Positions 16,856 to 26,025 are shown, counted from the first letter of the stretch. The stretch is DNA of 64,000 bases from Brevibacterium picturae (GCF_900105045.1 NZ_LT629739.1:2294001-2358000), one strand, 5' to 3'. Numbers and translations: made by a program. The notes: generated from the letters alone by a model not told the origin.

Positions 16856-19501
16856 ATGAGTACCGTCGAGCATGACTACGAGAATCTTTCCCCACTGACT
16901 CCGATCGCCGCCTCCGTCAGCTCCTCGGGCCTCCTGGGTGATCTGGCCGAGGCCAGCCGCGAACTCTCCCCGGAGCTCTTCCGCCGGCTCTTCGAAGTCT
17001 CTCGCTCACCCTCACTGCTCATCGCCACCGACTACGATGGCACGATCGCACCGATCGTCGATCTGCCCGGCCAGGCCTTCCCTCTGGACTCCTCGGTCGA
17101 CTCACTGCGCGCGCTCGCCCTGCTCCCGTCCACCTCGGCGGGGGTGATCTCCGGTCGCAGCCTCCGCGATCTCGCGGCGATGTCACGGCTGCCGCGGGAG
17201 GTCCACCTCTTCGGTTCCCACGGCGGAGAGACGGACACGGTCGCCATCGACACCCTCGACCCGGAGCAGCGCACGGCCCTCGACGGCCTGAGGCGGGACC
17301 TCTTCCGAATACTGCCGACGACGATCATCGAACACAAGACCACCGGCGCCGCCGTTCACCTGCGCGGACTCGACGAAGCGCAGCGCCACCGGGTCGAGAC
17401 GACCGTGAGCGAGCTCGTCGACGCCCACGCGATCTTCCCGACCCGGGGAAAGCAGGTCATCGACCTCTCGGTCGTCCCTTCCTCGAAGGCCGAGGCCCTC
17501 ACACGCCTGCGGCAGCAGACCGGGGCAGAGGTGGTCGTGTTCATCGGCGACGACACCGCGGACGAATTCGCCCTCGAGACGCTGGGGGAGTCCGACCTGG
17601 GGCTCAAGGTCGGCCGCGAACCCGCCGACACGCACGCGGATTACAGGATCAGCTCACCTGCCGAGGTCTCCGTCGTCCTCGCCGCGATCTACGAGCTGCG
17701 CAAATCCTGGCTCTTCGGCCGCCGCGCGACCCCGATCCACCGGCATAGTCTGCTGGGCAACGGACAGTCGACGGCCCTGGTCGACCCCTTCGGCAGCATC
17801 TGTTGGATGCCGCATCCGCTGCCGCATTCCTCGTCGATGTTCTCCGAGATCCTCGGCGCCGAGGCGGCGGGGTACTTCGCCGTCGACCCCGAAGCCGGCA
17901 CCGCCCCGCTGACCCAGCGCTACCTCACGCACTCCACGCTGCTCGAGACCCGGTGGCCGGGTCTGAACTGCGTCGACTACCTTGCCCCGGTCGACGCGAA
18001 CAGTGACGACACCATCGTCGTGCGCGTGCTCACCGGCGACACCGCGGCCCGGATCCGCTTCGCCCCGCGCCTCGACTATGCGACCGTGCCGACGCGGATG
18101 GTGCCCACCCACGACGGCGTGCAGGTGTTGGGCACCTCGGAGCCCATCTCCCTGATCGCGCCCGGCGTCGACTTCGAGATCAGCGAGGTCGGGCAGTCCC
18201 ACACCGCCGAGGCGGTTGTCGTGCCCTCTGACATGCCGGGTGGCGTCGTGGTCCTCGTCCTGGCCTGTGGCACCGGCACGGGTGATGCCCGCTACATGGC
18301 CACCGGCGGTGAGCACCATGTGCGCGAGCGCGCCCTGAACTTCTGGACCAACTGGGTCGACACCCTTGATATCCCCAGCCACCACCGCGAAGAGGTCATC
18401 CGTTCGGCGGTGACCTTGCGCGCCCTGTGCCACGAACCGACAGGAGGGGTGCTCGCGGCACCGACGACTTCCCTGCCCGAGGGCATCGGCGGCGTGCGCA
18501 ACTGGGACTATCGCTACACCTGGCTGCGCGACGGTTCGATGACCGTGCGCGCCCTGCTCGCGCTCGGATCCACCGGTGAGGCCGAAGGGTTCCTGTCCTG
18601 GCTGACGGGGATCCTGGCTCGCACCGTATCGCCCGAACAGCTCCACCCGCTCTACGCCGTCGACGGCTCCGCTCTGACCACCGAGGCGGTGCTGGCGCAT
18701 CTGCCCGGATACGCCGGATCGCGCCCGGTCAGGGTGGGAAACGCGGCCGAACACCAGGTTCAGCTAGACGTCTTCGGCCCGGTCACCGAGCTCCTCAACG
18801 ATCTCAGCGAGCACCTCGGCGATCTTCCGGATTCGTATTGGCGTCTGACCTGTCAGATGGTCGAAGCAGTGAGCAAACGGTGGTTCGAGGCCGATCACGG
18901 CATCTGGGAGGCCAGGCGGCCGCCGAAGCACAATGTCTACACGCGAGTGATGTGTTGGGTGACGGTCGATCGGGCGCTGCAGATCGCCGAGCGCTTTGAC
19001 CGCGAACTCCCCGGCGCCTGGCGGCAGCTACGCGAGGAGATCGCCCACGATGTGCTCGACAACGGCTACAACGAGGAAGTCGGGGCCTTCACCGTGGCCT
19101 ACGGTGAGACGGACCTCGACTCGGCGTGCCTGTTCGTGGGGCTGTCCGGTCTGCTGCCGGCCGACGATCCGCGGTTCGTGTCGACCGTGGATGCGATCGA
19201 GCGTGAGCTGCGGGTCGGGCCGACGGTCTTCCGCTACCGTTACGATGATGGGCTGCCCGGTCTTGAGGGCGGCTTCCACATCTGCACGACCTGGCTCATC
19301 GAGGCCTTCATCAAGGTCGGGCGCATCGATGACGCTTGGGACCTGTTCAGGCAGATGGACAATCTGCTCGGACCCACCGGCCTGCTGGCAGAGGAGTACG
19401 ATCCGGTCGCGGAGATGCACTTGGGCAACCACCCGCAGGCCTACTCGCACCTCGGTTACATCCGCGTCGCCCAGATGCTCGACGCCTACCGCCCGAGCTG
19501 A
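16856..19501 (+). CDS. otsB: Fusion of trehalose-6-phosphate phosphatase (OtsB) and a GH15 glucoamylase/trehalase-like domain
   Basis: An 881-residue two-domain protein. Residues about 50-285 are a HAD-type trehalose phosphatase: DYDGT at 59-63, SGRSLRDL, GSHGGE, and FIGDDTADEFA for motif IV. Residues about 295-880 are a glycoside hydrolase family 15 (alpha/alpha)6 domain: GSICWMPHP near its start, GGVRNWDYRYTWLRDGS at about 548, DHGIWEAR at about 684 with the likely catalytic Glu, and LLAEEYDP at about 844 with the second. Known GH15 proteins of actinobacteria include trehalases. The protein could make trehalose from its phosphate and also split it, or act on another glucan. GAGGTGAG precedes the ATG. 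Confidence 0.92.
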   Translation: MSTVEHDYENLSPLTPIAASVSSSGLLGDLAEASRELSPELFRRLFEVSRSPSLLIATDYDGTIAPIVDLPGQAFPLDSSVDSLRALALLPSTSAGVISGRSLRDLAAMSRLPREVHLFGSHGGETDTVAIDTLDPEQRTALDGLRRDLFRILPTTIIEHKTTGAAVHLRGLDEAQRHRVETTVSELVDAHAIFPTRGKQVIDLSVVPSSKAEALTRLRQQTGAEVVVFIGDDTADEFALETLGESDLGLKVGREPADTHADYRISSPAEVSVVLAAIYELRKSWLFGRRATPIHRHSLLGNGQSTALVDPFGSICWMPHPLPHSSSMFSEILGAEAAGYFAVDPEAGTAPLTQRYLTHSTLLETRWPGLNCVDYLAPVDANSDDTIVVRVLTGDTAARIRFAPRLDYATVPTRMVPTHDGVQVLGTSEPISLIAPGVDFEISEVGQSHTAEAVVVPSDMPGGVVVLVLACGTGTGDARYMATGGEHHVRERALNFWTNWVDTLDIPSHHREEVIRSAVTLRALCHEPTGGVLAAPTTSLPEGIGGVRNWDYRYTWLRDGSMTVRALLALGSTGEAEGFLSWLTGILARTVSPEQLHPLYAVDGSALTTEAVLAHLPGYAGSRPVRVGNAAEHQVQLDVFGPVTELLNDLSEHLGDLPDSYWRLTCQMVEAVSKRWFEADHGIWEARRPPKHNVYTRVMCWVTVDRALQIAERFDRELPGAWRQLREEIAHDVLDNGYNEEVGAFTVAYGETDLDSACLFVGLSGLLPADDPRFVSTVDAIERELRVGPTVFRYRYDDGLPGLEGGFHICTTWLIEAFIKVGRIDDAWDLFRQMDNLLGPTGLLAEEYDPVAEMHLGNHPQAYSHLGYIRVAQMLDAYRPS

Positions 19502-19555
19502 ACGGCAGCCAGCACCCGGCACCCGGCAACCGAGAAACGGGTCGAGTGTCAATAG

Positions 19556-19592
19556 ACGGGTTCACGCGTGTGTTTCTCGACACGCAACCCGT
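19556..19592. terminator. Bidirectional terminator hairpin between the otsB-GH15 and maoC genes
   Basis: ACGGGTT and GCGTGT pair with ACACGC and AACCCGT, giving a two-part stem (7 and 6 bp) with a 3-base bulge and an 8-base loop. It lies between two convergent genes and could end both transcripts. Confidence 0.6.
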
Positions 19593-19615
19593 GCCTCGGC
19601 GCAAATGGCGTAGCC

Positions 19616-20068
19616 TCACTCGACGAGGAGGGTGACCACCTCGGCGATGCAGGCGGGGCGCTCTTCGCCTTCGATCTCGATGACGTGTTTGAGGATGACC
19701 TGGGTGCCTTTGTCTCCGGGGATGACCTCGTTGACGCTGACGGTGCCGCGCAGGCGGGAGCCCACCGGCACCGGCTGGGCGAAGCGGACCTTGTTCAACC
19801 CGTAGTTGACGCGGATGGACACGCCTTCGATGGTGAAGATCTCTGACGAGAACTTCGGGATCAGAGACAGGGTGAAGAAGCCGTGGACGATCGTCGAGCC
19901 GTAGGGGCCGTCTGCGGCGCGCTGCTCGTCGATGTGGATCCACTGATGGTCGTCGGTGACATCGGCGAAGGTGTTGATCGCATCCTGGTCGATCGTCATC
20001 CACTCGGACGAGCCCAGCTCGGTGCCGACGAGCGAGGTGATCTCATCGATCCCATTGAGTGTGCGCAT
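19616..20068 (-). CDS. MaoC-like (R)-specific enoyl-CoA hydratase/dehydratase
   Basis: A 150-residue hot-dog-fold protein. The hydratase-2 motif is present with its Asp and His: ADVTDDHQWIHID, then GPYGSTIVHGFFTLSL. Related proteins hydrate trans-2-enoyl-CoA to (R)-3-hydroxyacyl-CoA, or dehydrate the reverse way. The start is ATG 20068 with AAAGGAG 9 nt upstream; an in-frame extension upstream is unlikely to be coding. It stands alone, convergent with the OtsB-GH15 gene and divergent from a DUF1990 gene. Confidence 0.88.
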   Translation of the reverse strand: MRTLNGIDEITSLVGTELGSSEWMTIDQDAINTFADVTDDHQWIHIDEQRAADGPYGSTIVHGFFTLSLIPKFSSEIFTIEGVSIRVNYGLNKVRFAQPVPVGSRLRGTVSVNEVIPGDKGTQVILKHVIEIEGEERPACIAEVVTLLVE

Positions 20069-20235
20069 TCTTCGTTCTCCTTTGATCCGTGACGGTCGTA
20101 CGTGATGGTCGTAAGTGGCGAGCGTCTTGCGTGTTCTTAGCGGACATTCGATTGAAGGAATGTCAGTACTTGGCACCTTACTTGTTTGCCTCGAACTTGG
20201 CACCGGTGTGTCCGGGATTCGGTTAGGTTGGTGGC

Positions 20236-20790
20236 ATGACTACTCTGTCAGAACCTCTGGGTGAGTCACTGACCCAGCCGCTCTCACCCCGATGGATCGA
20301 CCGTCCCGCCGGGTATCGGGACTTCGAATCGGCCTTCTTCGTCGGTCACGGACGTGACACCTTCGACCGGTGCGCGGAAGAGCTTCTGCACTGGAAGGTG
20401 AAGGTCCGCAGCGGATTCGACATCGATGTGGGCACCCCTGGCACCGTTGCGGAGAAGTCGGGCCCCGACGCGGAGACCCCGCGGGTTCAGGCCGGCCAGG
20501 AGCCGACGATCTTCGTGCGTCTGGGACCGTTCCGCCTGCCCGAACCTGCCCGCGTCATCGAGGTCTTCGAGTCCGAGACACGTAGCGGCTTCACCTACGC
20601 GACGTTGCCCGGGCATCCGATCACCGGAGAAGAGTCATTCATCCTCATCCACACTCCCGACGACCGAGTCTTCCTCGTGCTGCGCTCGGTCTCACAGGCG
20701 GGAATGGGCACCTGGCGCCTCGGCGAACCCGCCGTCCGCCTCGCCCAGATCATCTACCGGCGCAGGTACGCTCGAGCCCTGCGGGCTTAA
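20236..20790 (+). CDS. DUF1990 family protein
   Basis: A 184-residue soluble protein with DUF1990 landmarks: VGHGRDTFDRCAEELLHWKVK, RVIEVFESETRSGFTYATLP, GHPITGEESFILIH and a C-terminal YRRRYARAL. Members have a START-like predicted fold and no established function. The ATG has no ribosome-binding site, but TAGGTT ends exactly 6 nt upstream, indicating a leaderless transcript. A short imperfect duplication spans its stop codon. CTTGGCACC occurs twice, 27 bases apart, in the gap shared with the divergent maoC-like gene. Confidence 0.8.
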   Translation: MTTLSEPLGESLTQPLSPRWIDRPAGYRDFESAFFVGHGRDTFDRCAEELLHWKVKVRSGFDIDVGTPGTVAEKSGPDAETPRVQAGQEPTIFVRLGPFRLPEPARVIEVFESETRSGFTYATLPGHPITGEESFILIHTPDDRVFLVLRSVSQAGMGTWRLGEPAVRLAQIIYRRRYARALRA

Positions 20791-20826
20791 GCGCGGCGCC
20801 CTACGCGCCTAAGTGCGCCCTACGGC
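20785..20826 (+). repeat. Imperfect ~22-bp tandem duplication spanning the DUF1990 stop codon
   Basis: The unit starting at 20785 (GCTTAAGCG...GCCCTACG) is repeated at 20807 (GCCTAAGTG...CCCTACGG) with a few substitutions and a small indel. Each unit carries a TAA, the first being the gene's stop. Confidence 0.5.
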
Positions 20827-20860
20827 GATGAGGACCACGCCTCCCGCCGGCTGCTGCCGC

Positions 20861-22141
20861 TCACGCCGATTCGAGATACTGCTGGAGCGCCTGATCCTGA
20901 GCCTCAGGGTCCGGGAAAATGGCCTCGGTGCGAGCACCGCCGCTGACCGGATCGTTGCTGAAGATCAGGCGGATGCCCAGCAGACGAGCCTGCCCCTGCG
21001 CGATCACGAGCCCCAGGCCCATGCCGCCGCCGCCCGCGGAGACGAAGCGGGTCGGGCCGGTGTTGACGATGTCGGGCGGGTAGCCGGAGCCGGAGTCGGT
21101 GATCGTGATGCTGCGGGTGCTCGTCTCCAGTCGGATCGGATCCCCGCCGTGCTTGATCGCGTTGACCAGCAGGTTGGTGATGATGCGTTCGAACCGCCGA
21201 ACGTCGGTGACCAGTGTCGAGTTGAGCGCCGCCAGGTGAGTGTCGATCTCATGGCCGCCCAATGCGCCGGAGGCGGTCATGGTTCCCAGCAGCGACTGGA
21301 CCGTCTGGTCGATGTTGACGCGTGTGAACTCGGGATTCGCGCGGCCCGCATCGAGGCGCGAGACTTCGAGCAGGTCTTCGACGAGAACCTGCATGCGCTT
21401 CACTCGATCCTTGACGAGTTCGGCGGGACGCGAATCCTCTTCGAGCAGGTTGGCCGCGTTGACCAGCCCGGTCAGCGGGGTCCGCATCTCGTGGGCCAGG
21501 TCCGCGGTGAAGCGCTGCTCGGAGTCGATGCGTTCAGTCAGACGGGTCACGGCAGTGTCCACCGCCGAGGCGAAGGCCGCGACCTCCTGGTCCGTGTCGT
21601 CGACGACATCGGCGATCCGGATGCTCGTGTCCCCGCCCGCAATTTTCCGCGCGGCTTGGGCGCCCAGGGTCAGCCTGCGTGAGATGCGCCCGGCCACAAT
21701 GGAACCGACGCCGCCGACGACCAGTGCGGAGCCGATCATGCCCACCAGCAGCGCTTGGTCGATGCGCCCGATGAGCTCCTGGCTGTCCTTGGTCGAGGCG
21801 CGCACGGAGATCACCTGGGTGTAGTCGCCGACCTCGATCGGAGCCGCCGCCCACACGATCTCCTCCCCATCGACCTCGGAGCGCATCGTCACGCTCTGGC
21901 CCTTGAGCGCCTTGGCATGTGCTTCCTTGGGCAGAGCCGGGTCATCGACGCGGGCGTTGAGTGTGAGCACCCCGGTCTCGGAGAAGATGGCGACGGAGTT
22001 CGCGAGCTGTTCGGTCACGGTCGACCGCATCCGGTCGTCCTCGGCGCGCGCCGCAGACTGACGCAGCACGATGGAGCAGGAGAGTACGGCGATGATGACC
22101 GACGCAACGATGAGAAGGGAGATCTTCCAGCGCAGTGACAT
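20861..22141 (-). CDS. Sensor histidine kinase, HAMP type
   Basis: A 426-residue membrane kinase. One helix at about residues 7-28 and another at about 150-175 bracket an extracytoplasmic sensor domain of about 120 residues; HAMP, HisKA and HATPase domains follow. The phospho-accepting His is in DLAHEMRTPLTGLVNAANLL; the N box is NLLVNAIKHG and the G box DSGSGYPP. It is the third gene of an operon with a lipoprotein and a response regulator, starting 5 bases after the regulator's stop. The extracytoplasmic domain and the lipoprotein suggest a cell-envelope signal. Confidence 0.92.
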   Translation of the reverse strand: MSLRWKISLLIVASVIIAVLSCSIVLRQSAARAEDDRMRSTVTEQLANSVAIFSETGVLTLNARVDDPALPKEAHAKALKGQSVTMRSEVDGEEIVWAAAPIEVGDYTQVISVRASTKDSQELIGRIDQALLVGMIGSALVVGGVGSIVAGRISRRLTLGAQAARKIAGGDTSIRIADVVDDTDQEVAAFASAVDTAVTRLTERIDSEQRFTADLAHEMRTPLTGLVNAANLLEEDSRPAELVKDRVKRMQVLVEDLLEVSRLDAGRANPEFTRVNIDQTVQSLLGTMTASGALGGHEIDTHLAALNSTLVTDVRRFERIITNLLVNAIKHGGDPIRLETSTRSITITDSGSGYPPDIVNTGPTRFVSAGGGGMGLGLVIAQGQARLLGIRLIFSNDPVSGGARTEAIFPDPEAQDQALQQYLESA

Positions 22142-22145
22142 GCGA

Positions 22146-23156
22146 TCAGCCCGCGAAGCGGTATCCGAATCCGCGGACGGTCTCGATCATGCTGGCGCCG
22201 ATCTTCTTCCGCAGGCGCTGAATGTGGACATCGACGACACGGGAGTCGCCGGCCCATTCGTAGCCCCAGACAGTGAAGGCGATCTTCTCACGGGAGTACA
22301 CGTGTTCGGGCTGTTCGGTCAGCAGCAGGAGGACGCGCAGCTCGGTGGGGGTGAGGTGAACCTCCTCGCCGTCGATCTCCACGGTCAGCCGACCGGTGTC
22401 GAGAACCAACGAGCCCAAGCGCGTCCGGAACGGGCCGAGGTCCCCATCGGGTTCGACCTTGGCATTATTCGACTCGGCCGCACCCGAGTAGCCACCTTGG
22501 CCAGAGCCCGACTGTGCATTTGGTGAGCTGTTGGGGCGGGGAGGAACGGTGACGTCGACGCCGATCATCTGCTCGTCTCCGTCCAGATCCGCCGAGGTGA
22601 ATTTCCCGCCCGCACCCAGGAACGTGTCGTCGGATTCGAGTTGGGCCTTGAGGCGCTCGCGGGTGTCCATGCCGGGGCTGGCTCCGAGCACCTCGGGGAT
22701 GCCGTCCCCGGTGATCATGCCGCCGGGGCCGATCACGGTTTCGTGCTCCTCGTCCATCTCGGTACCGGGGGAGTAGCCGAGCTTGTCGGTGCCGGTGGTG
22801 ATGAAGCGCCGGACGACGGCGCGGATGCGGGCATTGAGCACCTGCATGTCGAAGGGCTTGGTGAGGTAGTCGTCGGCTCCGGCTTCGAGTGCCTGGACGA
22901 TGTCGATCGCGTCGGAGCGTGCGGAGATGATGATGATGGGAATGGTGGAGCGCTCGCGGACGGCTCGGCAGATCGAGGCGCCGTTCATGGTGGGCAGCAT
23001 GAGGTCGAGAAGCAGAACGTCGGCACCATGTGCAGCGACGAACTCGTACCCCTCACGACCATCGGCGAATGCCGAGACCGTGTAATCGAACCGTTCCAGG
23101 CCGATCTGGGTCGTCTCACGGATGACCTCGTCATCCTCAACCAGAACAATATGCAT
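22146..23156 (-). CDS. OmpR/PhoB-family response regulator with an unusually long linker
   Basis: A 336-residue regulator. The receiver (1-118) has the acidic pair in LVEDDE, phospho-acceptor Asp in LLLDLMLPTMNG at about 51 and Lys in YLTKPFD at about 101. The C-terminal winged helix (about 240-336) has HLTPTELRVLLLLTEQPEHV and RVVDVHIQRLRKKIG. Most OmpR relatives have about 225-240 residues; here a Gly/Ser/Asp-rich insert of about 110 residues (including SSPNAQSGSGQGGYSG) separates the domains. The ATG overlaps the upstream lipoprotein stop (TAATG). It presumably works with the kinase at 20861. Confidence 0.92.
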   Translation of the reverse strand: MHIVLVEDDEVIRETTQIGLERFDYTVSAFADGREGYEFVAAHGADVLLLDLMLPTMNGASICRAVRERSTIPIIIISARSDAIDIVQALEAGADDYLTKPFDMQVLNARIRAVVRRFITTGTDKLGYSPGTEMDEEHETVIGPGGMITGDGIPEVLGASPGMDTRERLKAQLESDDTFLGAGGKFTSADLDGDEQMIGVDVTVPPRPNSSPNAQSGSGQGGYSGAAESNNAKVEPDGDLGPFRTRLGSLVLDTGRLTVEIDGEEVHLTPTELRVLLLLTEQPEHVYSREKIAFTVWGYEWAGDSRVVDVHIQRLRKKIGASMIETVRGFGYRFAG

Positions 23157-23869
23157 TACGTTTCTCCATTAAGCCGCGTGAAGCGTTGACCCGGTTCAAA
23201 CCTACCTTCGTGCAGGCGGAAGACCTGCACCGACCATCCCGAAGGGCAGCAGGCATCGTCGCCGTCGGCATACATCGCCTCCTGCACTACCAGTGTCCCA
23301 TTCTTACCTGGGCTGAGTTTGAGCTGGTTGCCGGTGGCGATCAGTTCGAGTCGGGGTTCGCCGTCCTTCTCGCTGATGACGGCGCCGGCGACGACCTCGC
23401 TCTTCTGCTGCGGGTTGGCCACAGTGACGAGTTGGAATTTCCGATCCCCGCTGAGGAAGGGCGTCGAGAATTTGAGGCATTCCTCGCATTCGGCGACGAC
23501 CTTCGCGGACTCCCGCGCCTTCCCGGTCACTGCGTTTCCCGAGGAGTCGACGATGGCCCTGCGGATCTCCTTGAGGGAGAACGGCTCATCGGACGGCCCG
23601 GAATCCTCCTTCGCCGGTTCGAACTGAGTGGGGGATGTCGCATTTTCGGGTTCCACCCGCAGGCCCTTGTCGGGACCGCACGCGGCCATGCCGGCGAGTG
23701 TGATCGTCGCAAGAGCACTTGCGATCACTGTTCTCGTGACTGTGCGCGCGCACGACTTCTGACCAGGGGAGACCTGGTTCCGTCTGAGCGGACGCGACAC
23801 CTCAACAGAGGGGCGCCGAATAGGGGTGTGCACGTAGACATTTTGGCGTGTTCTGGCCAGGTAGTCCAC
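23156..23869 (-). CDS. Lipoprotein co-encoded with a two-component system
   Basis: Up to 237 residues. A basic region (SCARTVTRTV), a hydrophobic core and the lipobox LAGMAAC (Cys at about residue 64) mark it as an exported lipoprotein. The first 35-40 residues before the signal look too long, so a GTG or TTG inside may be the true start. The mature part has two cysteine pairs (ECEEC, DDACC), perhaps disulfides. No family was recognised. Its stop overlaps the response-regulator ATG, so it belongs to the same operon and may tune the kinase's sensing. Confidence 0.75.
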   Translation of the reverse strand: MDYLARTRQNVYVHTPIRRPSVEVSRPLRRNQVSPGQKSCARTVTRTVIASALATITLAGMAACGPDKGLRVEPENATSPTQFEPAKEDSGPSDEPFSLKEIRRAIVDSSGNAVTGKARESAKVVAECEECLKFSTPFLSGDRKFQLVTVANPQQKSEVVAGAVISEKDGEPRLELIATGNQLKLSPGKNGTLVVQEAMYADGDDACCPSGWSVQVFRLHEGRFEPGQRFTRLNGET

Positions 23870-23978
23870 TCGTGCCCCTGATCCGGGGCATCAGGAACCG
23901 CCGCGTCCTCGCGTTGCTGCCCTGTTCTCTGCCGACCTCGGTGCGCCGATTCTCAGCTGAGGTCGGTACGCTGGGGGC

Positions 23979-24242
23979 ATGGCAGCATCGAAGTCTGAGA
24001 AGAAGTCCACCAGCACCGTGTCCTATAAGGACGCGCTCAAAGTGGGGCTCGTCTGCGGCGTGATCGTTCTGATCCTGTCGATCATCGTCACCCGTGCCTG
24101 GCAGGACGGCACCGCCTTCGGGTACGCCTTCATCTATGCTGGCGCCGCATTCGTCTTGGTCAGCGCCTTCGCCTGCATCCTCAATTGGGTGATGCGCAAT
24201 GACACCCAGAACGACGATCAGACCTACCCGATCCTCAAATGA
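23979..24242 (+). CDS. Small two-helix membrane protein
   Basis: An 87-residue protein with a basic N terminus and two hydrophobic helices (VGLVCGVIVLILSIIVT; GYAFIYAGAAFVLVSAFACI), ending in a polar tail. No family was recognised. TACGCT ends 6 nt before the ATG and there is no ribosome-binding site, so it is probably leaderless. It diverges from the lipoprotein gene at 23869. Confidence 0.65.
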   Translation: MAASKSEKKSTSTVSYKDALKVGLVCGVIVLILSIIVTRAWQDGTAFGYAFIYAGAAFVLVSAFACILNWVMRNDTQNDDQTYPILK

Positions 24243-24272
24243 GTTGCCCGGCCCGGCAGTGACCACTGTCAC

Positions 24273-24288
24273 CTGAGGCCCGCCTCAG
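24273..24288 (+). terminator. Small hairpin between two tandem genes
   Basis: CTGAGG (24273-24278) pairs with CCTCAG (24283-24288) over a 4-base loop, 30 bases after the stop of the small membrane-protein gene. It could be a weak terminator; there is no U-tract. Confidence 0.35.
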
Positions 24289-24321
24289 CGACGCTGAACC
24301 GCGGTGACGTAGGGTTTCCCC

Positions 24322-25968
24322 ATGGAGACATGGAACACAGAACTAACACCGCTGTCCTTTCTGCGCAGATCCGCCGACGCCTTCCCCGATAGGCGCGCGA
24401 TCGTCTACAGCGATCAGTCCCTGACGTATCGGGAGTTCTTCGCGGCCGTGGAGCAGAGGGCGCACGCCCTGCGCGCGGCCGGAATCGAACCCGGCGACAG
24501 GGTGGCTTACCTGATGCCGAACATTCCCGAGATGCTCATGGCCGCCTACGCAGTGCCCTTGGCAGGGGGCGTGCTCGTGCCGATCAACACCCGTCTGGCT
24601 CCCGAAGAGGTCCGCTACATCTGCAACCACAGTCAGGCGAAGCTGCTTGTCGTGGACTCGCAGCTGTGGCCCAGCATCACCCCGATCCTCGACGGACTCG
24701 ACACCGTTGAGGCCATCGTCGACGTCGAGGACACGACGCTGACCACGCCCGCCGAGGTGGCCCGACCCGATGTCACTTCGCCGGCCGTATCGACGCTGGC
24801 GGAGTTCCTGGCCAAAGCCGCCGAGGATGCCCCGGACCTCACGTGGGACGTTGAGGATGAGAGGGCGACGCTGTCCATCAACTACACCTCGGGCACCACC
24901 GGACGACCCAAAGGCGTGATGTACACCCACCGCGGCGCCTACCTCAACGCCTTCGGCGAGGTCTTCCACTCCGGCCATGACACCAACAGCGTGTATCTGT
25001 GGACGCTGCCGATGTTCCACTGCAACGGCTGGTGCACCGGCTGGGCGCTGGCCGCCGCCGGCGGAACACAGGTGTGCCTGCGCGAGGTGCGCGGGGACGT
25101 GATCTGGGATCTCATCGACCGTCACCGCGTCACCCACCTCAACGGTGCACCGACGGTGATGTCGACGATCATCAACGCCGAGGCCGCGCATTCCCTGCCC
25201 CAGGGAATCACCGCGACGATGGCAGGAGCACCGCCGAGCCCGACCCTGATCTGGCAGATGGAGGAACTGAACTTCCGCATCGTCCACGTCTACGGACTCA
25301 CGGAGACCTACGGACCGTACACGGTCTGCGAATGGCAGGACTCGTGGGAGGGTCTCGACGACAGGTCCCGCGCCCGGCTCCTGTCCCGCCAGGGTGTCGG
25401 CATGGTCCAGGCCGATTCCGTGCGTGTGGTGACGATCGATTCGGGCGATGAGCTCGTCGACGTTCCGACCGACGGTTCCACGATCGGGGAGATCGTGATG
25501 CGCGGCAACAACGTGATGAAGGGCTACTTCCGCGATCCCGAGGAGACCGAGAAGGCGTTCCAGGGCGGCTGGTTCCACTCCGGTGACCTCGGTGTGATGC
25601 ACGAGGACGGATATATCGAACTGCGCGACCGGTCGAAGGACATCATCGTCTCCGGCGGTGAGAACATCTCGACCGTCGAGATCGAACAGGCGATCGCCTC
25701 CCACGCCGCAGTCCTCGAGGTCGCCGTCATCGGCGCCCCGGACACCAAATGGGGTGAACGGCCCAAGGCGTTCATCACCGTGCGTGAGGGCCAGCCGGTG
25801 ACCGAGGACGAGATCATCGAGCACGTGCGCACGCAGATCGCGAAGTACAAGAGCCCACGCGAGGTCGAACTCGTCGAAGCGCTGCCGAAGACGTCGACCG
25901 GCAAGATCCAGAAATTCGAACTGCGCAACCAGGAATGGGGCGACAGCGAGTCGCGCATCCAGGGGTGA
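24322..25968 (+). CDS. Medium/long-chain acyl-CoA synthetase (AMP-binding family)
   Basis: A 548-residue ANL-superfamily enzyme that activates a fatty acid to its CoA thioester through an acyl-adenylate. Motifs: P-loop-like INYTSGTTGRPKGVMYTH, LPMFHCNGWCTGW (typical of AlkK-type medium-chain synthetases), GLTETYGP, and the C-terminal hinge region YIELRDRSKDIIVSGGENIS with the catalytic Lys in PKTSTGKIQKF. TAGGGT ends exactly 6 nt before the ATG with no ribosome-binding site, indicating a leaderless message. A strong hairpin follows the gene. Confidence 0.93.
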   Translation: METWNTELTPLSFLRRSADAFPDRRAIVYSDQSLTYREFFAAVEQRAHALRAAGIEPGDRVAYLMPNIPEMLMAAYAVPLAGGVLVPINTRLAPEEVRYICNHSQAKLLVVDSQLWPSITPILDGLDTVEAIVDVEDTTLTTPAEVARPDVTSPAVSTLAEFLAKAAEDAPDLTWDVEDERATLSINYTSGTTGRPKGVMYTHRGAYLNAFGEVFHSGHDTNSVYLWTLPMFHCNGWCTGWALAAAGGTQVCLREVRGDVIWDLIDRHRVTHLNGAPTVMSTIINAEAAHSLPQGITATMAGAPPSPTLIWQMEELNFRIVHVYGLTETYGPYTVCEWQDSWEGLDDRSRARLLSRQGVGMVQADSVRVVTIDSGDELVDVPTDGSTIGEIVMRGNNVMKGYFRDPEETEKAFQGGWFHSGDLGVMHEDGYIELRDRSKDIIVSGGENISTVEIEQAIASHAAVLEVAVIGAPDTKWGERPKAFITVREGQPVTEDEIIEHVRTQIAKYKSPREVELVEALPKTSTGKIQKFELRNQEWGDSESRIQG

Positions 25969-25976
25969 CACACCTG

Positions 25977-26001
25977 GGCCCACACCCATCGGGTGTGGGC
26001 C
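25977..26001. terminator. Strong bidirectional terminator between the acyl-CoA synthetase and copA genes
   Basis: GGCCCACACCC pairs perfectly with GGGTGTGGGCC around an ATC loop (11-bp stem). It lies between two convergent genes. Confidence 0.8.
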
Positions 26002-26025
26002 ACGGTGTTCGGTGGCTGACGGGCT

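Noticed and set aside
24343-25989. 548-codon open frame antisense to the acyl-CoA synthetase gene
   Set aside because: Its product is Gly/Arg/His-rich with no domain; it is the usual long shadow frame of a high-GC gene, and the forward strand has all catalytic motifs.
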